64,000 nucleotides of DNA, from NCBI GenBank assembly GCA_965197795.1, contig OZ240228.1, forward strand, positions 1,550,001 to 1,614,000. Direction: 5' to 3'. Source of the DNA: WHTK01 sp965197795. GTDB taxonomy: Bacteria > Chloroflexota > Dehalococcoidia > DSTF01 > WHTK01. The notes beneath the pieces are model-generated. The model did not search any database and was not told where the DNA came from. It saw only the letters and a program-made list of their open reading frames with translations. Positions 26,255-34,708 of this stretch are shown one piece after another (within the stretch, counting starts at the first letter, position 1; the number at the start of each line of letters is the position of its first letter). The position numbers were made by a program, and so were the translations under genes.

Positions 26255-27082
26255 GTGAGTGACATCCATACCTTCGATCCCTTCGCCAAGGAGCCGGCGT
26301 ACATCCGCGTCAATGAACGGCTCATTGACCGCGTGATGAAGCACCTCGCGGGCGCCAGGACCATCCGGCTGCTTGAGGTGGCCGCGGGCACCGGCCTGCC
26401 CACGGCGCTGATGTACAAGCGAGCCCGGGAGACCGGCGTCAAGCTCGTCGCCACGCTCCTCGATCTCGACCTGCCTGCCCTTTATCAGGCCAAGATCGAG
26501 GTCGACGAAGACAACGCGAACTATGTCTACGGCTCCGCCTACGCGCTCCCCTTCGGCGAGCAAGGCTACGACGCGGTGTTCTTCGCCAACGGTCTGCACT
26601 TGCTGGACGCTGAGGCCAAACGAGATGCGCTCAAGGAAAGCAACCGCGTACTCAAACCCGGCGGGCTTTTCGCCATGAACACCACGTTTTACGACGGCGC
26701 CTACCCGGAGGAGAGCAAGCCCTTCTACGGCCGCTGGATCCGTCGCTCGATCGTCGAGATCAACCAACGTCTTCCGGGCCGCGATAAGAGCGAGAAGGTT
26801 CAAGCTATGGAGTTCCTCACGGCCGACAACTATCGCGACCTGGTCAACGAAGCCGGCTTCGAGATCGTCGAATCGCGCGAGCGCCGCGTCATGCTAAGCC
26901 AGGCCGCGGTGCGTGCCATCAGCTCCTACAAGGACTTCGCGATGGGCGCTCTGCACGCAACCGAGGAAGACGCTGAGCAGGCCGCCGGATCGCTTCAGGC
27001 TACGGTACGTCAGACCTTCCACGACCTGCAGATGAAGTACCTGCCGCGCACCTGGCTGGAGATCGTTGCAGTCAAGGCCTGA
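26255..27082 (+). CDS. Class I SAM-dependent methyltransferase
   Basis: The product has 275 residues with a GTG start. Motif I is LLEVAAGTGLPT, then ATLLDLDLPAL, YVYGSAYALPFGEQGYDAVFFANGLH and the LKPGGLF loop, as in UbiE/COQ5-like enzymes acting on small molecules. The C-terminal 120 residues form an added helical region with no familiar motif. It is 42 bases after the peptide ATPase gene, so it may be co-transcribed. The acceptor is unknown. Confidence 0.85.
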   Translation: MSDIHTFDPFAKEPAYIRVNERLIDRVMKHLAGARTIRLLEVAAGTGLPTALMYKRARETGVKLVATLLDLDLPALYQAKIEVDEDNANYVYGSAYALPFGEQGYDAVFFANGLHLLDAEAKRDALKESNRVLKPGGLFAMNTTFYDGAYPEESKPFYGRWIRRSIVEINQRLPGRDKSEKVQAMEFLTADNYRDLVNEAGFEIVESRERRVMLSQAAVRAISSYKDFAMGALHATEEDAEQAAGSLQATVRQTFHDLQMKYLPRTWLEIVAVKA

Positions 27083-27123
27083 GGCGCTTTTGCTGGTATT
27101 CCTCGCCGCCGCTTCATAGGACT

Positions 27124-27169
27124 TCCTTAACGCGTCCTTAAGCACCTCGTAAGAACGATCCACTATCCT
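27124..27169 (+). promoter_or_regulatory. 11-bp-phased direct repeats and promoter before the DUF3179 gene
   Basis: TCCTTAA occurs at 27124-27130 and 27135-27141, with a weaker third copy (CTCGTAA, 27146-27152) at the same 11-bp step, the spacing typical of OmpR/PhoB-type regulators. TATCCT at 27164-27169 could be the -10 box, which would put the transcript start at or very near the ATG (27176). Inference only. Confidence 0.4.
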
Positions 27170-27175
27170 GAGTTC

Positions 27176-28603
27176 ATGAAGTTGCTGCGCTTTGCCGTTC
27201 TGCCCGCCGTGGCGTTGCTGGTAGCCTGCGGTGGCCAGGACACGCCCGGCTCCGCTTCGTCTGGGGGCGCCGCCACGGCCGTCCCCACGCTTGGCATTGC
27301 CGAAGTTCTTCCCGCCGACCTCGTCTACTGGGACAACCTCTTCGATAACCTCGGCGGCCCCGGCGCCCGCCACGAAGCCGCGCTTGCAGCGATCGGCGCC
27401 GCGGCCCAGGACGACGATGCTTACCGCGCCTTCCTCATCGACCTTGCGCTCTATCCATCGCCTTACCGCGACCAGGCTTGGGATGCGCTCGACACCGGTG
27501 AGGAGTTCTCCAGCAGCGCCGTCCTGGCCCTCTTCGGCGACCTCGGCTCCGCCACGCCGGAGGATGACCTGTCATCTTATGTCGACTTCAAATCGCGGCT
27601 GCTCGGCTCGATCGATTCCGGTTTCGAAGGATTCCTCGACCCTGAGGCTGACCGACTGATCTCGGCTCAGGAGGTCATCTGGGGTGGAGTCCCGGTCGAC
27701 GGAATCCCGCCGCTCCACGAGCCCGCTTTCGTCTCGGCCGAGGAAGCCGCCGACTGGATCCTGCCCTCCGACCTGATCATCGGCGCTGAGATCAACGGCG
27801 ACGCTCGGGCCTATCCGCGCCGCATCATCGACTGGCACGAGATGGTCAACGACACCGTCGGCGGCGTGCCGGTCTCGCTCGCCTACTGCACGCTGTGCGG
27901 CTCCGCCATCCTCTACGACGGCCGCGCCGGCGACGAAGTGCTTCGCTTCGGCACCAGTGGCCTGCTCTACCGATCCAACAAGCTGATGTACGACACCACT
28001 ACGCGTACGCTCTGGGAGCAATACACTGGCGAACCGGTCTGGGGCGAGCTCGTCGGTTCCGGCGTGCGCCTCGAAGTGCTGCCGGTGGTCCACGTCACCT
28101 GGGCCGAATGGCTTGCCGACCACCCCGACACCAGCGTTCTCGACATCGAGACCGGGTTCCGCCGCAACTACGACTCCGGCGTAGCCTACGCCGACTACTG
28201 GGCCAGCTCCGACCTACGCTTTCCAGCGCCCGACGCTCAAGGCCCTCTCGCCCTCAAAGACGTCGTCTACACGATCCGGCTCGACGGCGAGACCGTCGCC
28301 TATCCGATCGATTTGCTGGCTGAGCGAGGCCTGATCCACGACGAGGTCGCGGGAACCAACGTTATCGTCGTCGCCAGCGAAGACGGCAAAGGCGGCCGCG
28401 CCTACGAGAGTAGCGACGTCAGCTTCACATCGCTGGTCTCAAATGGGGATGCGTTAGCTAGCTCCGACGGTCGCGAGTGGAGCATCACTGAAGACGCGCT
28501 GACCGCTTCCGATGGCGCCGAGCTCGCGCGGCTGCCGGGGCACAACAGCTTCTGGTTCGCCATCGTCAACCACACGACGAACTGGCGCCTCTACCAGGAG
28601 TAG
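27176..28603 (+). CDS. DUF3179 domain lipoprotein
   Basis: The 475-residue precursor has a lipoprotein signal (MKLLRFAVLPAVALLVAC, lipobox LVAC). The DUF3179 region covers roughly residues 195-470: GAEINGDARAYPRRIIDWHE, then NDTVGGVPVSLAYCTLCGSA with a CxxC pair, and later VAYPIDLL. DUF3179 proteins are extracytoplasmic; their biochemical role is not established, though the conserved cysteines and histidine suggest metal or redox chemistry. It has its own promoter region with phased repeats. Confidence 0.88.
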   Translation: MKLLRFAVLPAVALLVACGGQDTPGSASSGGAATAVPTLGIAEVLPADLVYWDNLFDNLGGPGARHEAALAAIGAAAQDDDAYRAFLIDLALYPSPYRDQAWDALDTGEEFSSSAVLALFGDLGSATPEDDLSSYVDFKSRLLGSIDSGFEGFLDPEADRLISAQEVIWGGVPVDGIPPLHEPAFVSAEEAADWILPSDLIIGAEINGDARAYPRRIIDWHEMVNDTVGGVPVSLAYCTLCGSAILYDGRAGDEVLRFGTSGLLYRSNKLMYDTTTRTLWEQYTGEPVWGELVGSGVRLEVLPVVHVTWAEWLADHPDTSVLDIETGFRRNYDSGVAYADYWASSDLRFPAPDAQGPLALKDVVYTIRLDGETVAYPIDLLAERGLIHDEVAGTNVIVVASEDGKGGRAYESSDVSFTSLVSNGDALASSDGREWSITEDALTASDGAELARLPGHNSFWFAIVNHTTNWRLYQE

Positions 28604-28666
28604 TCTTTGGGTCCAGGCTCGAAAGGCCCTCGGCTGGCACTCGGCGTCAGCTACTAAAGCGCCCCG

Positions 28667-28706
28667 GATGCCCCTTTAGTCGGGGTCCCGGGCCGAGCCC
28701 GGCTTC
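28667..28706 (+). repeat. Double-hairpin interspersed repeat, copy 1
   Basis: This unit reads CCCCTTTAGTCGGGG followed by a CCGGGC..GCCCGG hairpin and GGCTTC. A close copy lies at 29778-29823 in the same orientation. Both sit in intergenic space at gene ends, where they may act as bidirectional terminators or REP-like sequences. Confidence 0.65.
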
Positions 28707-28729
28707 AGTTATCAAGGCCCCGACTTTAC

Positions 28730-29242
28730 TTACCCAAACGGCGTCCCGAAGCGTCCCTTGTGCACCACCTCGCCGAACGGCTTGCGGTTCTTCTTGCCTT
28801 TGCCGAGTTTCTTTTGCGGGTAACCGAAGGGCAGCACGCCGACCAACTGAACGCCCTCGGGCAGACCTAGCTCCACACCGACTTCGTTGATCATGCCATC
28901 GAAGCCGACCCAATTCGAGCCGACTCCTTCTGACCACGCTGTCAGCACCATCGACTGGATGGCGCGGCTGGTGTCGGACAGCCCGAACAGCGATTCCTTC
29001 TCGTATCCGACGACGATCGCCAGCGGCGCCCGTTCGATATAAGCGCCCGTTCTCGCTAGCGGCGTGATGCGACGCAGCGTCTCCTTGTCCTCGATCACGA
29101 TGAAGTGCCACGGCTGGCCGTTCTTGCTGCTGGCAGTCAGGTGCGCTGCATCGACAATACGCCGGATCACGTCCGCGGGGACGGGCTTGTCCTGATAGGC
29201 GCGTACCGCCAGCACGGTCCGTACCGCCTCGAATACTTCCAT
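28730..29242 (-). CDS. Nitroreductase-family FMN oxidoreductase
   Basis: The 170-residue protein matches short nitroreductases: FEAVRTVLAVRAYQDKPVP (FMN-phosphate arginine), TASSKNGQPWHFIVIED, the central IQSMVLTAWSEGVGSNWVG helix and the closing GVLPFGYPQKK. Enzymes of this family reduce flavins, nitro compounds or quinones with NAD(P)H. The specific substrate is not apparent. It lies 26 bases after the EVE gene on the same strand. Confidence 0.9.
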   Translation of the reverse strand: MEVFEAVRTVLAVRAYQDKPVPADVIRRIVDAAHLTASSKNGQPWHFIVIEDKETLRRITPLARTGAYIERAPLAIVVGYEKESLFGLSDTSRAIQSMVLTAWSEGVGSNWVGFDGMINEVGVELGLPEGVQLVGVLPFGYPQKKLGKGKKNRKPFGEVVHKGRFGTPFG

Positions 29243-29268
29243 TTCGGTTCTTTCTAGCTAAAGCCTGG

Positions 29269-29721
29269 TTAGACGGCCACCTTCTTCGCGGCCTCCGCCA
29301 CGTCATCGGCGATCGTTTTGTAGTCCTCGTCGCTGATCCTGTGCAGGTTGCCCTGAAAGGCCAGACGCCAGTGCTCACTGCGGCGACGCGTCATCTCCAG
29401 GCGCGTCGCGTATTCCTTCACGTCCAGCCACTGGCCATCGACCAGCAGCGTATCGGGCGACGTCTTGACACGGAAGGGGTAGTCCTCGCCGGGCTTCTTC
29501 TCCGTCTTGAATACCGGCGTATGGTCCTCGAAGACCTCCGACTCAACCTTGGCGATGCCGCCAAACCGCATCACTCCCGTGAGGTAGAAGATCAGCTTGT
29601 CGCCGGGCTTCATCTCGGCTGACTCGCGACGGCGGGTGCTCTTGAAGCCGAACATGTCGAATCCACGCTCGCGCGCGATCTCGTAGTTCTCCGGCGAGCC
29701 AACGACGATCCAGTAAGTCAT
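29269..29721 (-). CDS. EVE domain protein (PUA-like)
   Basis: The 150-residue protein is almost entirely an EVE/DUF55-type domain: the N-terminal TYWIVVGSPENYEIARERG, then MKPGDKLIFYLTGVMRFGGIAKV and the PFRVKTSP segment. EVE domains have a PUA-like fold and are thought to bind modified bases in DNA or RNA, often near restriction systems. Here the neighbours are metabolic, so its target is open. Confidence 0.85.
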   Translation of the reverse strand: MTYWIVVGSPENYEIARERGFDMFGFKSTRRRESAEMKPGDKLIFYLTGVMRFGGIAKVESEVFEDHTPVFKTEKKPGEDYPFRVKTSPDTLLVDGQWLDVKEYATRLEMTRRRSEHWRLAFQGNLHRISDEDYKTIADDVAEAAKKVAV

Positions 29722-29777
29722 ATCTTGCCTCCTGAAGTTATCTACCGCGGGGAACTGGTCCAGCCAGAAACCAGCCT

Positions 29778-29823
29778 CATGCGCCCCTTTAGTGGGGTCT
29801 CGGGGCGAAGCCCCGGCTTCAAA
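29778..29823 (+). repeat. Double-hairpin interspersed repeat, copy 2
   Basis: CCCCTTTAGTGGGG followed by CGGGGCGAAGCCCCG and GGCTTC repeats the layout of 28667-28706. The two hairpins are arranged head to tail between the EVE gene and the A-type carrier gene's terminator. Confidence 0.65.
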
Positions 29824-29850
29824 GAAAAACGCCCTCCAACCGAAGGGCGC
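29821..29850 (-). terminator. Rho-independent terminator of the A-type carrier gene
   Basis: On the minus strand GCGCCCTTCGGTTGGAGGGC forms a stem and loop and is followed by GTTTTTCTTT. It lies 21 bases after the stop codon at 29872. Confidence 0.75.
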
Positions 29851-29871
29851 TTGATTCTTAGTCGCGGCGGC

Positions 29872-30246
29872 TTAGCAGCAGGACTTCGCCTGGCCGGAGC
29901 CGTCGCTTGTCTGGAAGCTGGAGCCGCAGGCACAGCTGTGCGTTGCGTTCGGGTTGAAGATCGTGAAACCGCTCTTCATCAGGTCGTCAACGTAATCGAC
30001 CTCGGCGCCTTCCAGTAGTGGCGCGCTCTCGGCGTCGACCAGAAGGGTGATGCCGGATGCTTCGATAGCGATGTCATCTTCCTCGCGGTTGCGGGCGATG
30101 GCCATGCCGTACTGGTAGCCCGAGCAGCCACCGGAAACCACGAATACACGCAGAGCGCCGTCCTCGACGCCGCGCTCTGCCAGGATGCCCTTGGCCTTCT
30201 CGGCGGCCTTATCGGTGACGGTGACGATTGCGTTGCCAGTTACCAT
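29872..30246 (-). CDS. A-type iron-sulfur carrier protein (IscA/ErpA/SufA/HesB family)
   Basis: This protein carries assembled Fe-S clusters to target proteins. The 124 residues include the conserved cysteines C41 (GGCSGYQYG) and C105/C107 (HSCACGSSF), where most relatives have C-G-C. A short tail ends in KSCC. It stands next to a SufR-like regulator and a cysteine desulfurase, so an Fe-S assembly locus is likely. A good terminator follows. Confidence 0.93.
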   Translation of the reverse strand: MVTGNAIVTVTDKAAEKAKGILAERGVEDGALRVFVVSGGCSGYQYGMAIARNREEDDIAIEASGITLLVDAESAPLLEGAEVDYVDDLMKSGFTIFNPNATHSCACGSSFQTSDGSGQAKSCC

Positions 30247-30332
30247 GTTTGCTCCTTCAGGGGCGCAGTAGCAATAACTTCATAAGTATCGTCGGATTGC
30301 CGCCTTTTGACAATACCCTGGGCTGTTCGGCC

Positions 30333-30959
30333 CTAGACCTTGACCAGGTAGCTGCACGCTTCCTCTGTCTCGAGGTCCTTCTGCAGATCAGCCCGCAGGA
30401 GCTTGCCAAGCATCGCTTCTGAGCGACGGCATACGGCCTCCTGCGCCGATCCCGCGCAGCGGCAAGGACAATCTCGAACCGTGATCTGAAAGCCGTCCGG
30501 CTGAGCCGCCGTGTCCAGCATCAGGCCGCCGGCCGAAAGCGCCTCTACCGCCTGCTGTAGCCGGCCCGCCAGGCTCGGCGCGGTCACGCGACCCTCACAG
30601 GCCTGCAGTAGCGCCCGATTCATGCGCTCGAACGCCAGCAAGGCCACCGCCGCGCCGTCCTTGCCGTGCGTGTCGGCGGCCGTCAAGGCCAGGAGTTGCG
30701 ACATCACAAGCTCCACCACACCGGCGTAGTGTCCCGGCGCCAGGTCACGTCCTGCTTGCGTCAGTTTGAATACGTAGTGTGGCCGGCCTGTCGACCGGCG
30801 CACCGCTTCGCGCTCGACGTGGCCGTCGCGCTGCAATACGTCAAGGTGGCGCCGCACAGTCGCGGCCGCAAGCCCCAGCGACTCGGTTAGCGCTTCGACT
30901 GTCAGGCCGTTACGGTGCTGCAGCAGCTCGACGATGCCTGCCCGTGTGCCGTCCATCAT
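30333..30959 (-). CDS. SufR-like transcriptional regulator with C-terminal cysteines
   Basis: The 208-residue protein has an N-terminal winged helix (residues 7-55: GIVELLQHRNGLTVEALTE, then GLAAATVRRHLDVL) and a C-terminal cysteine group (C164, C166, C168, C177, C202) suited to an Fe-S or metal cluster. This matches the SufR-like DeoR/ArsR-type repressors that sense Fe-S status. It is divergent from a cysteine desulfurase across 55 bases and close to an A-type carrier, so control of Fe-S biogenesis is the likely role. Confidence 0.8.
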   Translation of the reverse strand: MMDGTRAGIVELLQHRNGLTVEALTESLGLAAATVRRHLDVLQRDGHVEREAVRRSTGRPHYVFKLTQAGRDLAPGHYAGVVELVMSQLLALTAADTHGKDGAAVALLAFERMNRALLQACEGRVTAPSLAGRLQQAVEALSAGGLMLDTAAQPDGFQITVRDCPCRCAGSAQEAVCRRSEAMLGKLLRADLQKDLETEEACSYLVKV

Positions 30960-31014
30960 GAAACAAGGTATCAGAATCCCTGCGACTCGCCATGCGTGTT
31001 AACCTCGAAGCCTG

Positions 31015-32196
31015 ATGCCAAATCAGCGACGCGTCTACCTCGACCACGCGGCGACCACGCCGCTCGACCCGCGTGTGATCGACGCCATGCGTCCCGTCCT
31101 CGAGTCCACCTGGGGCAACCCGTCTAGCATTTACGCCGAGGGGCGCGAGGCCCGCCGCGTCCTGGACGCGGCCCGTCGTGACGTCGCCGAGGTGATCGGC
31201 GCGCGGCCCAACGACATCGTCTTCACCGGCGGCGGCAGCGAGTCCGACAACACTGCGATACGCGGTGCCGCGTTCGCCTCCGCGCGACGCGGCAAGCACA
31301 TCGTTACCTCCGCCATCGAGCATCACGCTGTGCTGCACACGGTCGAGCAGCTCGAGCGCGAGGGCTTCAGCGCGACCTACCTGCCGGTCGACGGCGAGGG
31401 CTTCGTCAGCGCGGACGAGCTGCGCGCCGCCCTACGTCCCGACACCACGGTCGTCTCGATCATGTACGCCAACAACGAGGTCGGCAGCGTTGAGCCGATC
31501 GCGGACCTTGTTCGTGCCGTCAAGGATTTCGACCGTCACATCGTCTTCCACACCGATGCGGTGCAGGCGGCGGGAGCCCTCGACCTCAACGTCGAGGCGC
31601 TTGGCGTCGACATGCTTTCGTTAGCGTCGCACAAGTTCTACGGGCCCAAGGGCGTCGGCGCGCTTTACGTCCGCCCCCGCATGCCGTTCATCGGCCAGCT
31701 CCTCGGCGGCGCCCAGGAGCGCAACCGCAGGGCCGGCACCGAAGACGTGGCCGGCGCCGTCGGCTTTGCAAGAGCGCTGCAATTGGCCGAAGCCGAGCGC
31801 GAGGCCAACGTGGCCCACCTGCGCGGCCTGGGCGACCACCTCGCCGCCGAACTGCCGCGACGCATGCCGGGCGTCCGCCTCACGGGCCCCGTGGACCCGG
31901 CAAAGCGCCTGCCAAACAGCTTCAGCTGCTGCCTCGAAGGCGTCGAGGGCGAAGCCGTCTTGATCCAGCTCGACCTCAACGGCATCAGTGCCAGCAGCGG
32001 CTCAGCCTGCACCACCGGCTCGCTGGAACCCTCGCACGTCCTGACCGCGATGGGGGTGCCTACCGACCTCGCGCGCGCCAGTCTGCGCATCACGCTGGGT
32101 CACGAGAATACTGGGGAAGACGTCGACCGCCTGCTCGCCACGCTGCCGCGCGCAGTCGAGAAGCTGCGCGCTCTGGCTCCACAGGCCACCGTCTAA
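31015..32196 (+). CDS. Cysteine desulfurase (NifS/IscS family)
   Basis: This PLP enzyme of 393 residues takes sulfur from cysteine for Fe-S clusters or tRNA thiolation. The start VYLDHAATTPLDPRVI, the PLP-lysine segment SHKFYGPKGVGALYV and the active-site cysteine loop SGSACTTGSLEPSHVL are all intact. The loop form fits group I (IscS/NifS) enzymes. It is divergent from the SufR-like regulator; no IscU/SufB genes follow here. Confidence 0.95.
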   Translation: MPNQRRVYLDHAATTPLDPRVIDAMRPVLESTWGNPSSIYAEGREARRVLDAARRDVAEVIGARPNDIVFTGGGSESDNTAIRGAAFASARRGKHIVTSAIEHHAVLHTVEQLEREGFSATYLPVDGEGFVSADELRAALRPDTTVVSIMYANNEVGSVEPIADLVRAVKDFDRHIVFHTDAVQAAGALDLNVEALGVDMLSLASHKFYGPKGVGALYVRPRMPFIGQLLGGAQERNRRAGTEDVAGAVGFARALQLAEAEREANVAHLRGLGDHLAAELPRRMPGVRLTGPVDPAKRLPNSFSCCLEGVEGEAVLIQLDLNGISASSGSACTTGSLEPSHVLTAMGVPTDLARASLRITLGHENTGEDVDRLLATLPRAVEKLRALAPQATV

Positions 32197-32235
32197 TTTC
32201 TGATTCGGGGGACGTTTCCTTCCCGAAGTGGAACT

Positions 32236-32847
32236 CTACGTTACAGACGACTTAGGGCTGCCGGTAACTTCGACGGTCCCTTCTTTGAAAACGACCTGGT
32301 AGCTGTGCTGAAGGTCCAGTTTGCCCAGCACTTCGTCCAGCCCATCGTTCGCGTCCAGGCCGATGGTTTCCGCCACGTCGACCAGGAACCCCGGTACGGA
32401 TCCAACTTCAACCTTATCGACGCTGGCCTTGGCTGGATCGCTGCTGAGGTCTACGGAGCCTTTCATGCGGATCTCCGCGCCGACGCCGATTCCGCTATTC
32501 AGCTTGCCCGAAACCTCGGCAAACCCGTCATGGAAGCAAACTCGCAGATCGTCGACATCCACGTCCGTCTCCTCCTTGACGAACTGATCAGCGCGAGATG
32601 AGACCTCGCTCTCGGTGAAGGTCACAGCTGACGGTGAACCTGACTCCAGCAGCTGATCGAAGGCGTCCCACTTTTGCTGGAAGGCCTGAGCATTGGCGGA
32701 GGTAACGGAGATCGGCCCGCCGCCCGGCGTGCAGGCGCCGGGCCCGCCGCTAATCGCGAGTCCAACGCTAGCGATCGCGACGACTACTACGCCGACAACG
32801 GCGACGACGACCAACGTGACGACTATTCCGATAGGCGACGAGAGCAT
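32236..32847 (-). CDS. Hypothetical membrane-anchored protein
   Basis: I chose the ATG at 32847 because GAGG stands six bases before it; it gives 203 residues. A hydrophobic N-terminal helix (IGIVVTLVVVAVVGVVVVAIASVGLA) would anchor an outside domain of about 170 residues with one CTPGGGP near the membrane. The domain is acidic and rich in beta-prone segments (VDVDDLRVCFHDGFAEVSG) and resembles no family I know. It is convergent with the cysteine desulfurase gene. Confidence 0.6.
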   Translation of the reverse strand: MLSSPIGIVVTLVVVAVVGVVVVAIASVGLAISGGPGACTPGGGPISVTSANAQAFQQKWDAFDQLLESGSPSAVTFTESEVSSRADQFVKEETDVDVDDLRVCFHDGFAEVSGKLNSGIGVGAEIRMKGSVDLSSDPAKASVDKVEVGSVPGFLVDVAETIGLDANDGLDEVLGKLDLQHSYQVVFKEGTVEVTGSPKSSVT

Positions 32848-33056
32848 GTTTGGCCTCGCTTCGCACATCGTACCGCCCAGAATGCAGGGTTCAAGGGCCG
32901 TTTCGCCGGATGTGACCCCATCCAGCGGGCGGCGGTTGGGTCCAGCAGATAGGCCCAGTCCCATGGCAATCGTCGTGCCGGTGAGGTTAGGTCAGGGGTC
33001 AGCCAGTCCCTGGCGTAGTTGTCCCAACCCGCGAAACGCTTCTATGATCGCTGGGT

Positions 33057-33809
33057 ATGGCCGAACACGACCTCAGCATTCCGATGTACCAGCCGCAGGC
33101 AACGACGGTCGAGCAGGATCTCGAGCAGAACCTCATGCTCGGCTCCGTCGAGAGCCTGTTGAACTGGGCCCGCAGCTCCTCGCTGTGGCCGGCGATGTTC
33201 GGCCTGGCCTGCTGCGCCATCGAGATGATCGCGACGGCCACCTCGCGGTACGACATCGCCCGTTTCGGCGCCGAGGTGTTTCGCGCCTCGCCGCGTCAGG
33301 CCGATCTCATGATCGTCGCGGGCACCGTGACCTGGAAGATGGCCCCGGCCGTGCGCCGCGTCTACCTCCAAATGCCGGAGCCGAAGTGGGTCATCGCCTT
33401 CGGCGGCTGCGCCACCATGGGTGGACCCTTCGCCTTCGGATACAGCACGCTACCCGGCGTCAACCTGATCCTGCCGGTCGACGTCTACGTGCCCGGCTGT
33501 CCGCCGCGACCGGAGTCGCTGCTAACCGGGCTGATGATGCTGCAGGAGAAGATCCGTAAAGGACACGGTGGCGGACTGACGCGGAGCGAGCCGGTTGGCG
33601 ACTACTCGCAGTTCCTGCCGCCGGACGACCCGATCCGTCTGGAGCTCGAATCGCTGTTCCCGCCCTTCACCGGCCCGGCCCAGCATCGCCAGCTCGAGTG
33701 CGCCTATTGCCACCGCACGTTCAACGCGGAGCAGCTCGGCGATCCGGCCTGGAACTGCCCCACGCCGCTCAACGAACGCCCTGACGGCCGCTGCTACTTC
33801 CGATCCTAG
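33057..33809 (+). CDS. nuoB: NADH-quinone oxidoreductase subunit B with C-terminal cysteine-rich extension
   Basis: NuoB carries the N2 Fe-S cluster of complex I. Residues about 30-165 are canonical: SSLWPAMFGLACCAIEMI, FGGCATMGG and VPGCPPRPE supply the four cluster cysteines. After MMLQEKI, where most NuoB proteins end, about 85 extra residues follow with a zinc-ribbon-like arrangement (CAYC..., then CPTPLNERPDGRC). No other complex I gene is nearby, so this is either an orphan copy or part of a dispersed complex. Confidence 0.93.
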   Translation: MAEHDLSIPMYQPQATTVEQDLEQNLMLGSVESLLNWARSSSLWPAMFGLACCAIEMIATATSRYDIARFGAEVFRASPRQADLMIVAGTVTWKMAPAVRRVYLQMPEPKWVIAFGGCATMGGPFAFGYSTLPGVNLILPVDVYVPGCPPRPESLLTGLMMLQEKIRKGHGGGLTRSEPVGDYSQFLPPDDPIRLELESLFPPFTGPAQHRQLECAYCHRTFNAEQLGDPAWNCPTPLNERPDGRCYFRS

Positions 33810-33832
33810 GAACGTACCGAAACGAGGCGCCG

Positions 33833-34222
33833 ATGAGCGAAGCGAACCGTTTGACATTGGTAGTCCTTGAAGTGACCGATCTGGATAAATCGACAGCGCT
33901 ATACCGTGACGGCTTCGGTGTTGACCTACATCAAGGCGTCGACAACGTCGCGGGCGAAGATCGCTGGATCAGCGGCCCCCATGCAGAAATCTCGTGGCGA
34001 GAAGGGGCATACCTGCACTTCGCGCTCTACCAGGCCAAGACAGGCCAGGCGAGCGCCATGACCCAAGTCGGGTTTCTGACGGATGACCTCGATGCAGCGC
34101 ACATCCAGGCATTGACTGCCGGCGCGCTACTCATCCATGAGCCGCGTCAGGAGCCCTGGGGCCGCACGGCTCGTTATTCAGACTTCGATGGCAACGTCGT
34201 CAGCCTCACCCAGTCGCGCTAG
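33833..34222 (+). CDS. VOC (glyoxalase/bleomycin resistance) family protein
   Basis: The 129-residue protein has the paired beta-alpha-beta-beta-beta modules of the vicinal oxygen chelate fold: LVVLEVTDLDKSTALYRDGF at the start and WGRTARYSDFDGNVVSLTQ at the end. Family members are metal-dependent lyases, dioxygenases or drug-binding proteins. The function here is unknown. It follows nuoB by 24 bases and overlaps the stop of the convergent SOD protease gene. Confidence 0.75.
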   Translation: MSEANRLTLVVLEVTDLDKSTALYRDGFGVDLHQGVDNVAGEDRWISGPHAEISWREGAYLHFALYQAKTGQASAMTQVGFLTDDLDAAHIQALTAGALLIHEPRQEPWGRTARYSDFDGNVVSLTQSR

Positions 34223-34617
34223 TAGCGAAACCAAACCCGCCCTGCGATATCAGACGTCTTCACGGGCCCTAGCTCGCGGCTGTCGGTGCTTTCGTCCAGG
34301 TTGTCGCCCAGCACGTACCACTCGTCCTTGCCCAGGAAGTCTGGCTCGCCACGCACGGTCACCTCAGCGCCCTGCCCCGCCGCGATGCGCTTGAGGTCCA
34401 ATCGACCCTCCGTCGCCGTCTGACGCACCACGACCACCTCGCCGATACACGGCGCACGAAACCGGTAGCTGCAGCCCTCGACGACCAGCCTGTCCCCCGG
34501 CGCGAAGGCCCGCAACATGCTGCGCCCCTCGACGACGTATCGTCGCACCAAGCGACCCGAGAGCAGGCCGGTTACGACCAGCCCGGTTCCCAGCATCGTC
34601 GCCAGAAGCTTCTTCAT
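34219..34617 (-). CDS. sodX: Nickel-SOD maturation protease (S26 signal peptidase family)
   Basis: This 132-residue membrane-anchored S26 peptidase has one N-terminal helix, nucleophile S33 in EGRSML and general base K76 in LDLKRIAA, then the WYVLGDNLDESTDSRELGPV box. Members adjacent to sodN are known to remove the SOD propeptide so that the nickel-binding histidine becomes the N-terminus. Here it directly follows sodN on the same strand, with a hairpin between them. The stop overlaps the VOC gene end by four bases. Confidence 0.9.
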   Translation of the reverse strand: MKKLLATMLGTGLVVTGLLSGRLVRRYVVEGRSMLRAFAPGDRLVVEGCSYRFRAPCIGEVVVVRQTATEGRLDLKRIAAGQGAEVTVRGEPDFLGKDEWYVLGDNLDESTDSRELGPVKTSDIAGRVWFRY

Positions 34618-34660
34618 GCACCCCTAGCCCCGGCGCCTGCGTCGATCCGGCGCCCAGACA

Positions 34661-34687
34661 GAAGCCGGGCCAAATGACCCGGCTTCC
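34661..34687 (-). terminator. Hairpin between sodN and sodX
   Basis: GAAGCCGGG pairs with CCCGGCTTC around an 8-base loop on either strand, but the minus-strand downstream sequence (TGTCTGGGCG) lacks a T run. It is likely a partial terminator or mRNA-stabilising hairpin that lowers protease expression relative to SOD. Confidence 0.5.
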
Positions 34688-34708
34688 TTCGTCTCTAAGT
34701 TACGGTCG

